Source of the DNA: Bacteroidia bacterium
Lineage (GTDB): Bacteria > Bacteroidota > Bacteroidia > B-17B0 > Aurantibacillaceae
Assembly: GCA_014378485.1 (NCBI GenBank)
Contig: JACMNO010000097.1
Coordinates: 40,131 to 104,130 of the forward strand
DNA length: 64,000 bases
Direction of reading: 5' to 3'
Position 1 is the first letter of the stretch. Each line of letters begins with the position of its first letter. Positions 55,872 through 63,764 of this stretch are shown here, piece after piece. The translations under genes were made by a program, and so were the position numbers. The notes beneath the pieces are model-generated. The model ran no database searches, had not been told where the DNA came from, and worked only from the letters and a program-made list of their open reading frames with translations.

Positions 55872-56382
55872 ATGGAGCGTGCTATTTCTGAAATTTCAAA
55901 AATCATTTCCGTTAAAAAAAATATTGATCTTTAACCAATCGGCCATATCAGCAAAATAATTTATTTTATTAATAAAGGTGTTGCCCTAATTTATTATTTT
56001 AAAGATAGTGTTGACATAATTGAAAGTTTCGCATTTGATAATAACATCATTGCACGATTTGAAAACTTATTCAACGGAAAACCATCACGAAAAGCAATTC
56101 AAATATTAGAAAATTATGAAATTGTTGCGATAAACTCAACTGAGCTTTTTAAGTTGTACGACAAGTATCCCGAAATAGAGCGTTTGTTCAGTCTAATATT
56201 TGAATCAGCATACGTTGTTGCAGTAGATAGAATCGAAGGCATCCAATTTCACTCCGCAGAAGAAAGATATAATGCGCTTATTAAAGATGCCCGGTTGTTA
56301 TAAAAAGAATCCTTTAAAATACATTGCTTCTTATTTAAGAATCACTCAAGTAAGCCATAGCAGAATCAGACACATCAAGTAA
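55872..56382 (+). pseudogene. Crp/Fnr-family regulator, broken by a stop and a frameshift
   Basis: A protein-like frame begins at ATG 55872, meets TAA at codon 21 (55932-55934), continues in frame through IIYFINKGVALIYYF, NLFNGKPSRKAIQILENYEI and HSAEERYNALIKDARLL, and stops at 56301. A one-base shift then gives the winged-helix part (KYIASYLRITQVSHSRIR) to the stop at 56382. The cNMP-binding and HTH wording is that of Bacteroidota Crp/Fnr regulators. Its neighbours share a putative Crp/Fnr-like operator. Confidence 0.7.
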
Positions 56383-56385
56383 TTA

Positions 56386-56430
56386 TTTATCATATGTTAA
56401 ATGCTTCTAGGTATAGTGGGGGTAACTTTG
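56386..56430 (+). promoter_or_regulatory. Possible MFS promoter with degenerate operator
   Basis: TAACTTTG (56423-56430) matches the -7 consensus. Exactly 41 bp before its TTTG, bases 56386-56399 agree at about 10 of 14 positions with the operator found at the other three promoters of the cluster. Confidence 0.4.
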
Positions 56431-56450
56431 CTTTGAATAAAATTAAGTTA

Positions 56451-57740
56451 ATGGATAATATAAAACTTGGTCTAAAAGATAACTGGAAACAATTTACTCT
56501 TCTTGTTATAATTAATGCATTTGTGGGTGGCATGGTCGGTCTTGAAAGATCAATACTTCCAAAAATCGCAGAAAGTGAATTTCACATTGCTGCTAAAACA
56601 GCTATACTTTCGTTTATTATCGTTTTTGGAATAGTAAAAGCTATTACCAACTATTTTACCGGTGCTCTCGCTAATAAAATCGGCAGAAAAAACCTTCTCG
56701 TTATTGGTTGGCTGTTCGCAATCCCTGTTCCTCTCATTCTTATGTATGCACCAAATTGGAATTGGATCATTACTGCAAATATTTTATTAGGAATCAATCA
56801 AGGTTTAACGTGGAGCAGTACAGTGGTAATGAAGATTGATTTGGTTGGCGAAAAGCAACGAGGCTTTGCAATGGGCTTAAATGAATTTGCAGGCTACCTG
56901 TCTGTTGCTATTGTTGCATTTTTTACTGGGTGGATTGCCGGAAAATATGGACTGAGGCCTTATCCTTTTTATATTGGAATTGCTTTATCTCTACTCGGAT
57001 TTTTCGGGAGTTGGTTATTTATAAAAGACACCAAACTTCATGTGGCAAAAGAAACAAAGTCAAGCAACATCCCATTACTAAAAAAAATATTTTGGGATAC
57101 TACCTGGAAAGATAAAAATCTTGGATCCGTAACTCAGGCAGGATTAATTAATAACCTAAACGATGGAATGGTATGGGGGATATTTCCAATACTATTAGCT
57201 CAAAAGAATTTCACTATAGAACAAATCGGAATTATTGTGGCAACTTACCCTGCGGTTTGGGGATTAGGACAGTTAGTAACGGGAAAGATGGCAGATCACT
57301 TTTGTAAAAGAGATATGTTGTTTACCGGAATGTTTTTACAAGGGCTTGCTTTGTTAATTATGCCTTGGGCACAAACGATGACAAATTATATAATTCTTTC
57401 CGTTATTTTAGGATGGGGAACAGCAATGGTTTACCCGACTTTTTTGGCAACCATTGCAGAGAATACTAATCCGATCGACAGAGCGAAAAGTTTAGGGATA
57501 TTTCGTTTTTGGCGAGATTCCGGATACGCTATCGGTGCAATCTTAACTGGAATAATTGCAGACGCATTTGGGATAAATGCTTCTATAATTGTAATTGGAT
57601 TATTGACTGTTGGCTCTGCAATTATTATTCAGTACCGAATGAAATGTAAGAATGACAACTCTTTAAAATTTTGGAATTGGTTAACAAATAAAAGTAAATC
57701 TAATAGAGAAAGTACAAATCATGAACTGCATTGCTATTGA
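56451..57740 (+). CDS. MFS transporter
   Basis: 429 residues from ATG 56451. An earlier ATG (56394) would start within the putative operator, and related transporters begin at the MDNIKLGLKDNWKQF helix. Twelve hydrophobic helices, with the loop motif GALANKIGRKN between helices 2 and 3 and GKMADHFCKRD in the second half. Opening VNAFVGGMVGLERSILP-like (IINAFVGGMVGLERSILPKI) is typical of a poorly characterised MFS group near sulfur and heavy-metal genes. Substrate unknown; sulfur compounds are suggested only by neighbours. Confidence 0.85.
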   Translation: MDNIKLGLKDNWKQFTLLVIINAFVGGMVGLERSILPKIAESEFHIAAKTAILSFIIVFGIVKAITNYFTGALANKIGRKNLLVIGWLFAIPVPLILMYAPNWNWIITANILLGINQGLTWSSTVVMKIDLVGEKQRGFAMGLNEFAGYLSVAIVAFFTGWIAGKYGLRPYPFYIGIALSLLGFFGSWLFIKDTKLHVAKETKSSNIPLLKKIFWDTTWKDKNLGSVTQAGLINNLNDGMVWGIFPILLAQKNFTIEQIGIIVATYPAVWGLGQLVTGKMADHFCKRDMLFTGMFLQGLALLIMPWAQTMTNYIILSVILGWGTAMVYPTFLATIAENTNPIDRAKSLGIFRFWRDSGYAIGAILTGIIADAFGINASIIVIGLLTVGSAIIIQYRMKCKNDNSLKFWNWLTNKSKSNRESTNHELHCY

Positions 57741-57852
57741 GAGTTAAAGTGCTAAAACCAGGATTTAAAAATTCAACATGGCTTTGTGCTAGAATTTTTA
57801 GCCGGACTTAAATGGCTAATCAATATTCATACAATCAGTAAAAAAATTAAAG

Positions 57853-57897
57853 TGTAACAAATGTAACCGTTAAATGGTTTTTATCCCTCCACCTTTG
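57853..57897 (+). promoter_or_regulatory. Operator and promoter of the TauE/SafE gene
   Basis: Operator TGTAACAAATGTAACCGTTA starts at 57853. A CACCTTTG (57890-57897) serves as -7 box, its TTTG exactly 41 bp after the operator start. The same operator at the same distance stands before 58852 and 62042. Confidence 0.65.
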
Positions 57898-57924
57898 TGT
57901 CATCGTTAAAAAATCGAACACAAA

Positions 57925-58722
57925 ATGGAAATAATTGGTTACATCGCATCTATTTTAATTGGAATCTCATTAGGACTTATTGGTAGTGGTGGTAGTATAT
58001 TAACAGTTCCTGTATTAGTATATCTTTTTGCAGTTGATGCGGTAGCAGCAACAGCTTATTCATTATTTATTGTGGGATTTACCGCAGCAATTGGTTCGGT
58101 TGGTTATTTCCGAAAAGGTTTGGTTAATATTAAAACAGCTGTAGTTTTTGGAACTCCATCAATTGTAGCTGTGTTCTTAACAAGGGCTTATATTGTGCCT
58201 GCAATTCCTAAAGAAGTATTTACAATAGGAACTTTTATGGTTACCAAAAGTATATTAATGATGTTGCTTTTTGCCATACTTATGGTTGTAGCATCTTTTA
58301 CAATGATTAAAAAAGAAAAAAAGAAAAAAGAAGAAGATTTAGGTCCGCAAAAATTTAACTACCCTGTAATATTAATTGAGGGAGCTATTGTAGGTTTAAT
58401 TACCGGATTAGTTGGTGCAGGCGGTGGATTTTTAATTATTCCAGCTTTAGTTCTTTTATCTAAACTACCTATGAAAGAGGCGGTTGGTACATCATTAGTT
58501 ATTATAGCTGCAAAATCCTTGATAGGTTTTTTTGGAGAAGGTGGAGAAACATTAATTAATTGGAATTTAATATTGATAGTATCTGCTTTCGCAACCGTTG
58601 GAATTTTTATAGGAATTTACCTTTCTAAAAAAATTAATGGCGCAAAACTTAAACCCATATTTGGTTGGTTTGTGCTAATTATGGGAATTTATATAATTAT
58701 AAAGGAAACTCTACTCAAATAA
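57925..58722 (+). CDS. TauE/SafE family sulfite/sulfonate exporter
   Basis: 265 residues, about eight membrane spans. Two repeats with the family motif: GISLGLIGSGGSILTVPVLV near the N-terminus and GLITGLVGAGGGFLIIPALV in the second half, followed by AVGTSLVIIAAKS. TauE/SafE proteins move sulfite, sulfoacetate or related anions. A Lys/Glu-rich cytoplasmic loop lies between the halves. First complete gene of the sulfur group; own promoter. Confidence 0.93.
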   Translation: MEIIGYIASILIGISLGLIGSGGSILTVPVLVYLFAVDAVAATAYSLFIVGFTAAIGSVGYFRKGLVNIKTAVVFGTPSIVAVFLTRAYIVPAIPKEVFTIGTFMVTKSILMMLLFAILMVVASFTMIKKEKKKKEEDLGPQKFNYPVILIEGAIVGLITGLVGAGGGFLIIPALVLLSKLPMKEAVGTSLVIIAAKSLIGFFGEGGETLINWNLILIVSAFATVGIFIGIYLSKKINGAKLKPIFGWFVLIMGIYIIIKETLLK

Positions 58723-58760
58723 TAAAGCAACTTTAAACAGAATCTGAAACATTAAAAAAA

Positions 58761-58805
58761 TGCAATAAATGTTACCATTAATGAATAAATAAGACAATAC
58801 CTTTG
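58761..58805 (+). promoter_or_regulatory. Operator and promoter of the MBL-rhodanese gene
   Basis: Operator TGCAATAAATGTTACCATTA starts at 58761; TACCTTTG (58798-58805) is a full -7 consensus. The TTTG starts 41 bp after the operator start, the same as in the two other copies. Confidence 0.65.
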
Positions 58806-58851
58806 ATAAATAAACGCTAACAACAATTACTAACCTCAAAAAATCAATACT

Positions 58852-60252
58852 ATGTTTTTTCAACACATTTACGACAAAAGTCTTGCACAAGCAAGTTATT
58901 TTATTGGCTGCCAAAAAGCTGGCGTAGCTGCAGTTATTGATGCTAAGCGAGATGTAGACACCTATATCGAAATTGCAAAACAAAATAATATGAAAATTAC
59001 CCATATTTTTGAAACTCATATTCATGCTGATTTTCTTGCTGGATCAAGAGAATTAGCGGCATTAACCGGTGCTGATATGTATTTATCTGATGAAGGTGGT
59101 GAAAGTTGGAAATACGAATTCCCTCATAAAGGACTGAAAGATAAAGATGTAATTAAATTAGGAAATTTATTATTAGAGATACTGCATACACCCGGACATA
59201 CTCCTGAAAGTATCAGTATTTTACTGACAGATACTCCTGCAAGTATGGAGCCTGTAATGTTGTTTACCGGTGATTTTGTATTTGTTGGTGATGTAGGAAG
59301 ACCCGACCTTTTAGAAAAAGCTGCCGGAATAAAAGGTACTCAGGAAATTGGTGCGCATCAAATGTACCAATCAATTAAAAAGTTTGATGCTCTGGCTGAT
59401 TTTATACAAGTATGGCCAGGACATGGAGCGGGCTCGGCTTGTGGTAAATCTCTTGGATCTGTACCAAGTACAACTGTTGGTTACGAAAAAGCCAGAAATT
59501 GGGCTTTTCAATACAACCAAGATGAACAAGGCTTTGTAAAATATTTATTGACAGATCAACCGGAACCGCCTAAGTATTTTGCAAAAATGAAATCTCTTAA
59601 TAAAATAGATAGACCGTTGCTTACTGCAGTTCCTAAGTTGAAAAAATTATCAGCAACTGAATTAAAAGATGCAATGGCAAAAGGTATAAAAGTAATTGAT
59701 GCAAGGGTTAAAACTGATTTTGCAGCAGGATTTATTCCCGGTAGCATCAACATAGAAGGTAATAATTCTTTCGCAACATGGGCAGGATGGTTTTTAAATT
59801 ACGAAGAGCAGTTTATTTTATTGGGAGATGAATCTCAATTAGATGATCTTACAAGAAAATTAATGAGAATTGGCTTAGATAATATTTATGGCTATATACC
59901 CTCAACTAAAACATGGTTGGAAACAGGTGGGAGTTTAGAAAAAGCAAATGTTATTACGCTTGCTGAATTTAAGCCATTGCTTGCGGATGAAGATTTACAA
60001 ATAATTGATGTGCGAAATGCTACAGAATTTAATGCAGGTCATATTGATGGCGCTAAACATGTTTTTGTTGGAACGATACTTAATAATTTGGATAAAATTA
60101 GTAAAGACAAAAAAGTGGTAATCCATTGCCAAAGTGGAGCCAGAGCAGCAATTGCCTATTCATTATTAGCTAAAGAAGGTTACAAAAATGTGTTAAACTA
60201 TTCTGGAGGAATGAACGAGTGGACTAATGGAGGGAATCCAATAGTGTCGTAA
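58852..60252 (+). CDS. CstB-like persulfide dioxygenase: MBL fold with two rhodanese domains
   Basis: 466 residues. The N-terminal metallo-beta-lactamase fold (about 1-250) has ETHIHADFLAGSRELA (H56, H58, D60), HTPGHTPESI, GDFVFVGDVGRPDL and WPGHGAGSACGKSLG, the persulfide dioxygenase pattern. The first rhodanese domain (about 265-355) has no Cys in its loop and is probably structural. The second (about 365-466) has the active Cys in IHCQSGARA. The same order MBL - inactive rhodanese - active rhodanese is found in CstB, which oxidises persulfides to thiosulfate. Role: sulfide detoxification. Confidence 0.92.
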   Translation: MFFQHIYDKSLAQASYFIGCQKAGVAAVIDAKRDVDTYIEIAKQNNMKITHIFETHIHADFLAGSRELAALTGADMYLSDEGGESWKYEFPHKGLKDKDVIKLGNLLLEILHTPGHTPESISILLTDTPASMEPVMLFTGDFVFVGDVGRPDLLEKAAGIKGTQEIGAHQMYQSIKKFDALADFIQVWPGHGAGSACGKSLGSVPSTTVGYEKARNWAFQYNQDEQGFVKYLLTDQPEPPKYFAKMKSLNKIDRPLLTAVPKLKKLSATELKDAMAKGIKVIDARVKTDFAAGFIPGSINIEGNNSFATWAGWFLNYEEQFILLGDESQLDDLTRKLMRIGLDNIYGYIPSTKTWLETGGSLEKANVITLAEFKPLLADEDLQIIDVRNATEFNAGHIDGAKHVFVGTILNNLDKISKDKKVVIHCQSGARAAIAYSLLAKEGYKNVLNYSGGMNEWTNGGNPIVS

Positions 60253-60255
60253 CGC

Positions 60256-60620
60256 ATGAAAAAAAAATAACATATATCATTGTTTCTATATCTACTTTAT
60301 TGTTAGTACGATGTAATTCACAAAATAAAAAAACAGAAACGATGAAAACAACAACAGAAAATACAGATATGAAGCAAATTATTGTAGATGTAAGAACCAT
60401 TGAAGAATGGAAGAACGATGGGCATGCTGACTGTACGATTAATTACCCTATGGATATTTTTGAAAGTAAAATAGAAGAACTTAAAAAATACGATAAAGTA
60501 ATTATTGTTTGCCGTAGTGGAAACAGAGCGGGAATAGCTAAACAGAAATTGCTCGATGCAGGTTACGCCAAAGAAGTCGAAAACCTGGGAGCATGGCAAA
60601 ATGTAACTTGTGAAAAATAA
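60256..60620 (+). CDS. Rhodanese-domain lipoprotein, start region out of frame in an A9 tract
   Basis: The rhodanese part (from about 60370; VDVRTIEEWKNDGHADCTIN, active Cys in VCRSGNRAG) is intact up to 60620. The frame has no good start of its own: within it, only TTG 60300 and ATG 60342 are available. ATG 60256 followed by nine A would close at once, but one more A gives a lipoprotein signal peptide (ITYIIVSISTLLLVRC) that leads straight into the frame. Phase variation, slippage or a base-call error are the explanations. If ATG 60342 is used, a cytoplasmic 92-residue rhodanese results. Confidence 0.75.
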
Positions 60621-60621
60621 A

Positions 60622-60873
60622 ATGATGAATACGCTATTTCAAAATTGGACCTTTATGCGTGGATTAAGATTATTAATTGGTGTAATAGTCTTAATTCAAA
60701 GCATTGTAACTAAAGATATAGTAATGGGTGGTATGAGTGCATTTCTAATCGCAACAGCTGTATTTCATTTCGGATGTTGTGGCTCAGGAGGATGCGGTGT
60801 TAATTCAGATAAAAGTAAAAACAAAAATACACTTGAAGATATTGAGTTTGAAGAAGTGGTTAGCAAAAAATAA
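60622..60873 (+). CDS. Small membrane protein, DUF2892/YgaP-like
   Basis: 83 residues from ATG 60622 (one base after the previous stop; GTG 60610 would overlap it). Segment NWTFMRGLRLLIGVIVLIQS, a second hydrophobic span and a Cys-rich GCCGSGGCG motif before a charged tail. DUF2892-type two-helix domains accompany rhodaneses (as in YgaP) and may carry sulfur or metal at the Cys cluster. Overlaps the next gene by 26 bp. Confidence 0.75.
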   Translation: MMNTLFQNWTFMRGLRLLIGVIVLIQSIVTKDIVMGGMSAFLIATAVFHFGCCGSGGCGVNSDKSKNKNTLEDIEFEEVVSKK

Positions 60874-61048
60874 ATTCTCTTTAATTGGAGCAATTGTAGG
60901 AGCCGTTTTGGGTTATTTATATTGGAATTTTGTTGGTTGCTCAAGTGGTACTTGTGCAATTAAATAAAGTCCGGTAAACTCAACTATTTATGGTGCGCTT
61001 ATGGGATTTCTTATCTTAGGAATGTTTGAAACTGATAAAACAAAAAAG
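60848..61048 (+). pseudogene. DUF6132 family membrane protein, split by an in-frame stop
   Basis: From TTG 60848 the frame gives KKWLAKNKFSLIGAIVGAVL, then GYLYWNFVGCSSGTCAIK and a TAA at 60965. Past the stop the same frame continues [20 protein letters not shown], which is the rest of the family signature as I know it (..GTCAI(T)SNP.NST.YGALMG..). A TCA-to-TAA change at the Ser codon would explain it. A 39-residue product may still be made. The reading then runs in frame into the thioredoxin gene. Confidence 0.6.
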
Positions 61049-61351
61049 ATGTCGGAAAAATTTAATGAAATAATAAATAGCGAAACACCAACCCTGGTTG
61101 ATTTTTTTGCCGAATGGTGTGGTCCATGTAAAACGTTGAAACCAATTTTGGAAGATCTTAAATTTAAAGTTGGAGATAAAGCAAAAATCATTAAAATTGA
61201 TATTGATAAAAACCCCATTGTTGCTAATACATATAACATCAGAAGTGTTCCTACTTTACTGTTATTTAAAAATGGCAAAATAGTTTGGCAACAATCCGGT
61301 GTAGCGAATGCGGAATTTTTAAAACAAATAATCGAACAGCATACTAAATAA
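61049..61351 (+). CDS. Thioredoxin
   Basis: 100 residues from ATG 61049; earlier starts in the frame belong to the DUF6132 remnant. Active site WCGPCK in [20 protein letters not shown], cis-Pro in [13 protein letters not shown]. In this cluster it would reduce persulfides or rhodanese intermediates. The gene in front is in the same frame with no spacer, so start choice rests on the homologous N-terminus. Confidence 0.92.
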   Translation: MSEKFNEIINSETPTLVDFFAEWCGPCKTLKPILEDLKFKVGDKAKIIKIDIDKNPIVANTYNIRSVPTLLLFKNGKIVWQQSGVANAEFLKQIIEQHTK

Positions 61352-61506
61352 GAATTAAAATAATTACTCTATAAACGTATTAAAAAATATTAATAATAAA
61401 AGGTAGTTTAATCTTAAAAAAATACCCAATTCAAAACCTCTATCTAATAGATTTTTTGTTGTTATGTAACATTTGTTATCCAAATGTATACTAATATATT
61501 GATTTA

Positions 61507-61868
61507 GGGCATTCTTCTATTTTCTTAAGAGAAGATGGCATTGTTGCAATAGATTGTGCGGGTAATTTTGAATATGATGTTTAGGAGATAAAACAAACCT
61601 GAGTTATATTAAAATAATCGCAGGGAATAATAAAGCTTTGATTTTAAATAATGCTAAAACGCATACGACAATAACTAAGGAGATAAGAGATTTTCTTGTT
61701 ACCGGTTCACATATTGACTTTGTAAAAGCTGAAACATTTATTATTCACATTATGGGACAATGGATTTTAGCGAACTTCTTTTTGAAGATTAATAAGCCAA
61801 TTGTGCCTGCAAGTTTTTTTTAATACAAAGAAGTTGCTCACGTTTGGCTAAAAATTTTTAAAGATTAA
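61507..61868 (+). pseudogene. Degraded gene, possibly DUF7793/STAS-like
   Basis: The 690-bp gap 61352-62041 holds a broken reading: SSIFLREDGIVAIDCAG (from about 61507) in one frame, then after a shift SYIKIIAGNNKALILNNAKT, EIRDFLVTGSHIDFVKAETF, ANFFLKINKPIVPASFF, an in-frame TAA at 61821 and YKEVAHVWLKIFKD to 61868. The order of LREDGIV, a KEIRDF helix and NFFL.INKP.VPA resembles the DUF7793 (SpoIIAA-like) family as I remember it. A damaged copy of the cluster operator is at 61465. Confidence 0.45.
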
Positions 61869-61973
61869 CTCAAAGTGCTAAAAAATAATTGGGGCTAGTT
61901 CATTTAGCTTTAACAAATTACAATATAATTGGAATACAATTCAAGGCGGCTTTTTAGTTGCCTTTTTTTGTTA

Positions 61974-62018
61974 TGTAACAATTGTAACCGTTAAACAAAA
62001 ACATAGAACATACTTTTG
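61974..62018 (+). promoter_or_regulatory. Operator and promoter of the second rhodanese operon
   Basis: Operator TGTAACAATTGTAACCGTTA at 61974-61993 and TACTTTTG at 62011-62018 (full -7 consensus). TTTG begins 41 bp after the operator start. The start codon is 24 bp downstream. Confidence 0.7.
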
Positions 62019-62041
62019 TATAAACGTAAATATATAAGCAA

Positions 62042-62350
62042 ATGATATCAGCATTAAAAAAACTTTTCGGAATCACATCGGTTGATTTATCGGAACTAAT
62101 TAAAAATGGAGCAACCATTATTGATGTTAGAAGCAAAGCGGAATTTGCTACTGGACACGTTAAAGGATCTATCAATATTCCATTAGAACAAATTGGTGCA
62201 AGTACAGAAAAGTTAAAAACACACAATCAAATTATTACTTGTTGTAGAAGTGGTAATAGAAGTGGAATGGCTAAACGGACTCTTGAATCAAAAGGATTTA
62301 AAAACGTAACAAATGGCGGAAGCTGGCAAAATGTAAATCAATCTAAATAA
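62042..62350 (+). CDS. Single-domain rhodanese
   Basis: 102 residues. TIIDVRSKAEFATGHVKGSI and the active-site loop CCRSGNRSG with Cys at the usual place, ending GGSWQNV. A small cytoplasmic sulfurtransferase of the PspE/GlpE kind. First gene of the last operon, followed by the universal stress protein gene after one base. Confidence 0.93.
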   Translation: MISALKKLFGITSVDLSELIKNGATIIDVRSKAEFATGHVKGSINIPLEQIGASTEKLKTHNQIITCCRSGNRSGMAKRTLESKGFKNVTNGGSWQNVNQSK

Positions 62351-62351
62351 T

Positions 62352-63188
62352 ATGGAAATTTTAAAAGTACTGATACCAACTGATTTTTCAGTTCAAGCAG
62401 AATACGCCTATTTAATGGTGAAAAAATTAGAAGAAAAAACACCCATCGAAATACATTTTATACATGTATTGGATGTGCCTGATACAGTTACAATCAATAA
62501 AAACGGGAAGATTGAAACCTGCGGTGAAATTGATATTAAGTATGTGATTTCACAAAAAGAAATTGCAGACAGAAAGTTGAATGATTTAAAAAATATGTAT
62601 GGTCAGCATATCCAAACTCATTTAGTATTGGGTAAGATTACCGACAACATTATAAATTATTCCGAAACAAATAAATTCGATTTAATAGTAATGGGAACCA
62701 AAGGTGCCTGGGGAGTAAAAGAAAAATTATCCGGCACCGCAACGCAGATGATAGCCAGAAAATCTGAAACCCCACTCTTATCCTTAATGTGTGATCGTTC
62801 AGATTTGATTATCAAAAACATTTTACTCGTTCATGATTTTAAAAATCCATCAAACGATAATTTGATATTATTAAAAAAAATAATTAAAGCATTTGGCGCT
62901 AAAGTTCATCAGCTACAAATTGTGTCGAAACAGACTAATCTTGAAAAAGAAAACGTATTAATGCTAATGGATAAATATGCTGCAGATAATGGAATTGCTG
63001 ATTACGAAAATCATTTACTAAATGATATGGATGTTGAAAATGGAGTTATTCATTTCAACCAAATGCAAGATATGGACATTGTTTGTATTGGCACATACCT
63101 TAAAGGTGGTTTGTTTCATACCAGCGCTACCGAAAAACTAATTAATCATTTATTTAAACCAATTATTTCTTTTCATTTTAAAAACTAA
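62352..63188 (+). CDS. Universal stress protein, tandem Usp domains
   Basis: 278 residues in two halves. The first (1-145) opens KVLIPTDFSVQAEYAYLMVK and has the ATP-loop style DLIVMGTKGAWGVKEKLSGTATQMIARKSETPLL; the second (150-278) starts KNILLVHDFKNPSNDN and is more divergent, with GTYLKGGLFHTSATEKLINH. Tandem Usp proteins are common in Bacteroidota beside sulfur and respiration genes. Member of the operon by spacing. Confidence 0.9.
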   Translation: MEILKVLIPTDFSVQAEYAYLMVKKLEEKTPIEIHFIHVLDVPDTVTINKNGKIETCGEIDIKYVISQKEIADRKLNDLKNMYGQHIQTHLVLGKITDNIINYSETNKFDLIVMGTKGAWGVKEKLSGTATQMIARKSETPLLSLMCDRSDLIIKNILLVHDFKNPSNDNLILLKKIIKAFGAKVHQLQIVSKQTNLEKENVLMLMDKYAADNGIADYENHLLNDMDVENGVIHFNQMQDMDIVCIGTYLKGGLFHTSATEKLINHLFKPIISFHFKN

Positions 63189-63203
63189 TAAAAAATTAAT
63201 TCT

Positions 63204-63761
63204 ATGCCGGATATTATAAAACAAACTTGGTCGTGGTGGTTTTCAGGAGCTTTTATTGCAGGTATTATGTTTCTGCTTTTATTTTTTGGTCAATCGTTCG
63301 GGTTCTCTTCCAACCTCCGAACAATTTGTGCGACAGTAGGTTGCGGAAAATCTGTCAAATTTTTTGATTTTAATTGGCGAAGTCAACTATGGAATTTAGT
63401 TTTTCTTGTTGGCGCCATTCTTGGCGGGTTTATTACTCATCAGTTTCTTTCAACTAATGAACCTATAGCTATTTCAAACAACACCATTGCCGACTTGGCT
63501 AAACTAGGGTTATCTGCTCCTACATCGGTACAACCTCCTGAGCTATTTAGTTTAGGCGCAGTTCTTACACTTAAAGGCTTTTTAATTTTAGCCATTGGTG
63601 GGTTATTCGTAGGCTTTGGTTCGAGATACGCGGGCGGTTGTACATCGGGACACGCCATAAGCGGTTTATCAGATTTACAACTACCATCTTTAATAGCCGT
63701 AATAGGTTTTTTTATTGGTGGCTTAGCAATGACTTTTTTAATCATCCCTTTAATATTTTAA
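63204..63761 (+). CDS. YeeE/YedE family sulfur-compound transporter, first half
   Basis: 185 residues, about four to five membrane spans. The signature GGCTSGHAISGLSDLQL near the C-terminus and the TVGCGKSV motif are those of YeeE/YedE (TsuA-like) proteins that import thiosulfate. In Bacteroidota the transporter is commonly split into two genes; the partner follows three bases later. Makes sense next to rhodaneses and CstB-like enzyme. Confidence 0.92.
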   Translation: MPDIIKQTWSWWFSGAFIAGIMFLLLFFGQSFGFSSNLRTICATVGCGKSVKFFDFNWRSQLWNLVFLVGAILGGFITHQFLSTNEPIAISNNTIADLAKLGLSAPTSVQPPELFSLGAVLTLKGFLILAIGGLFVGFGSRYAGGCTSGHAISGLSDLQLPSLIAVIGFFIGGLAMTFLIIPLIF

Positions 63762-63764
63762 ATT

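Noticed and set aside
63440..63745. Minus-strand frame opposite the YeeE/YedE gene
   Set aside because: Antisense shadow of a conserved membrane protein.
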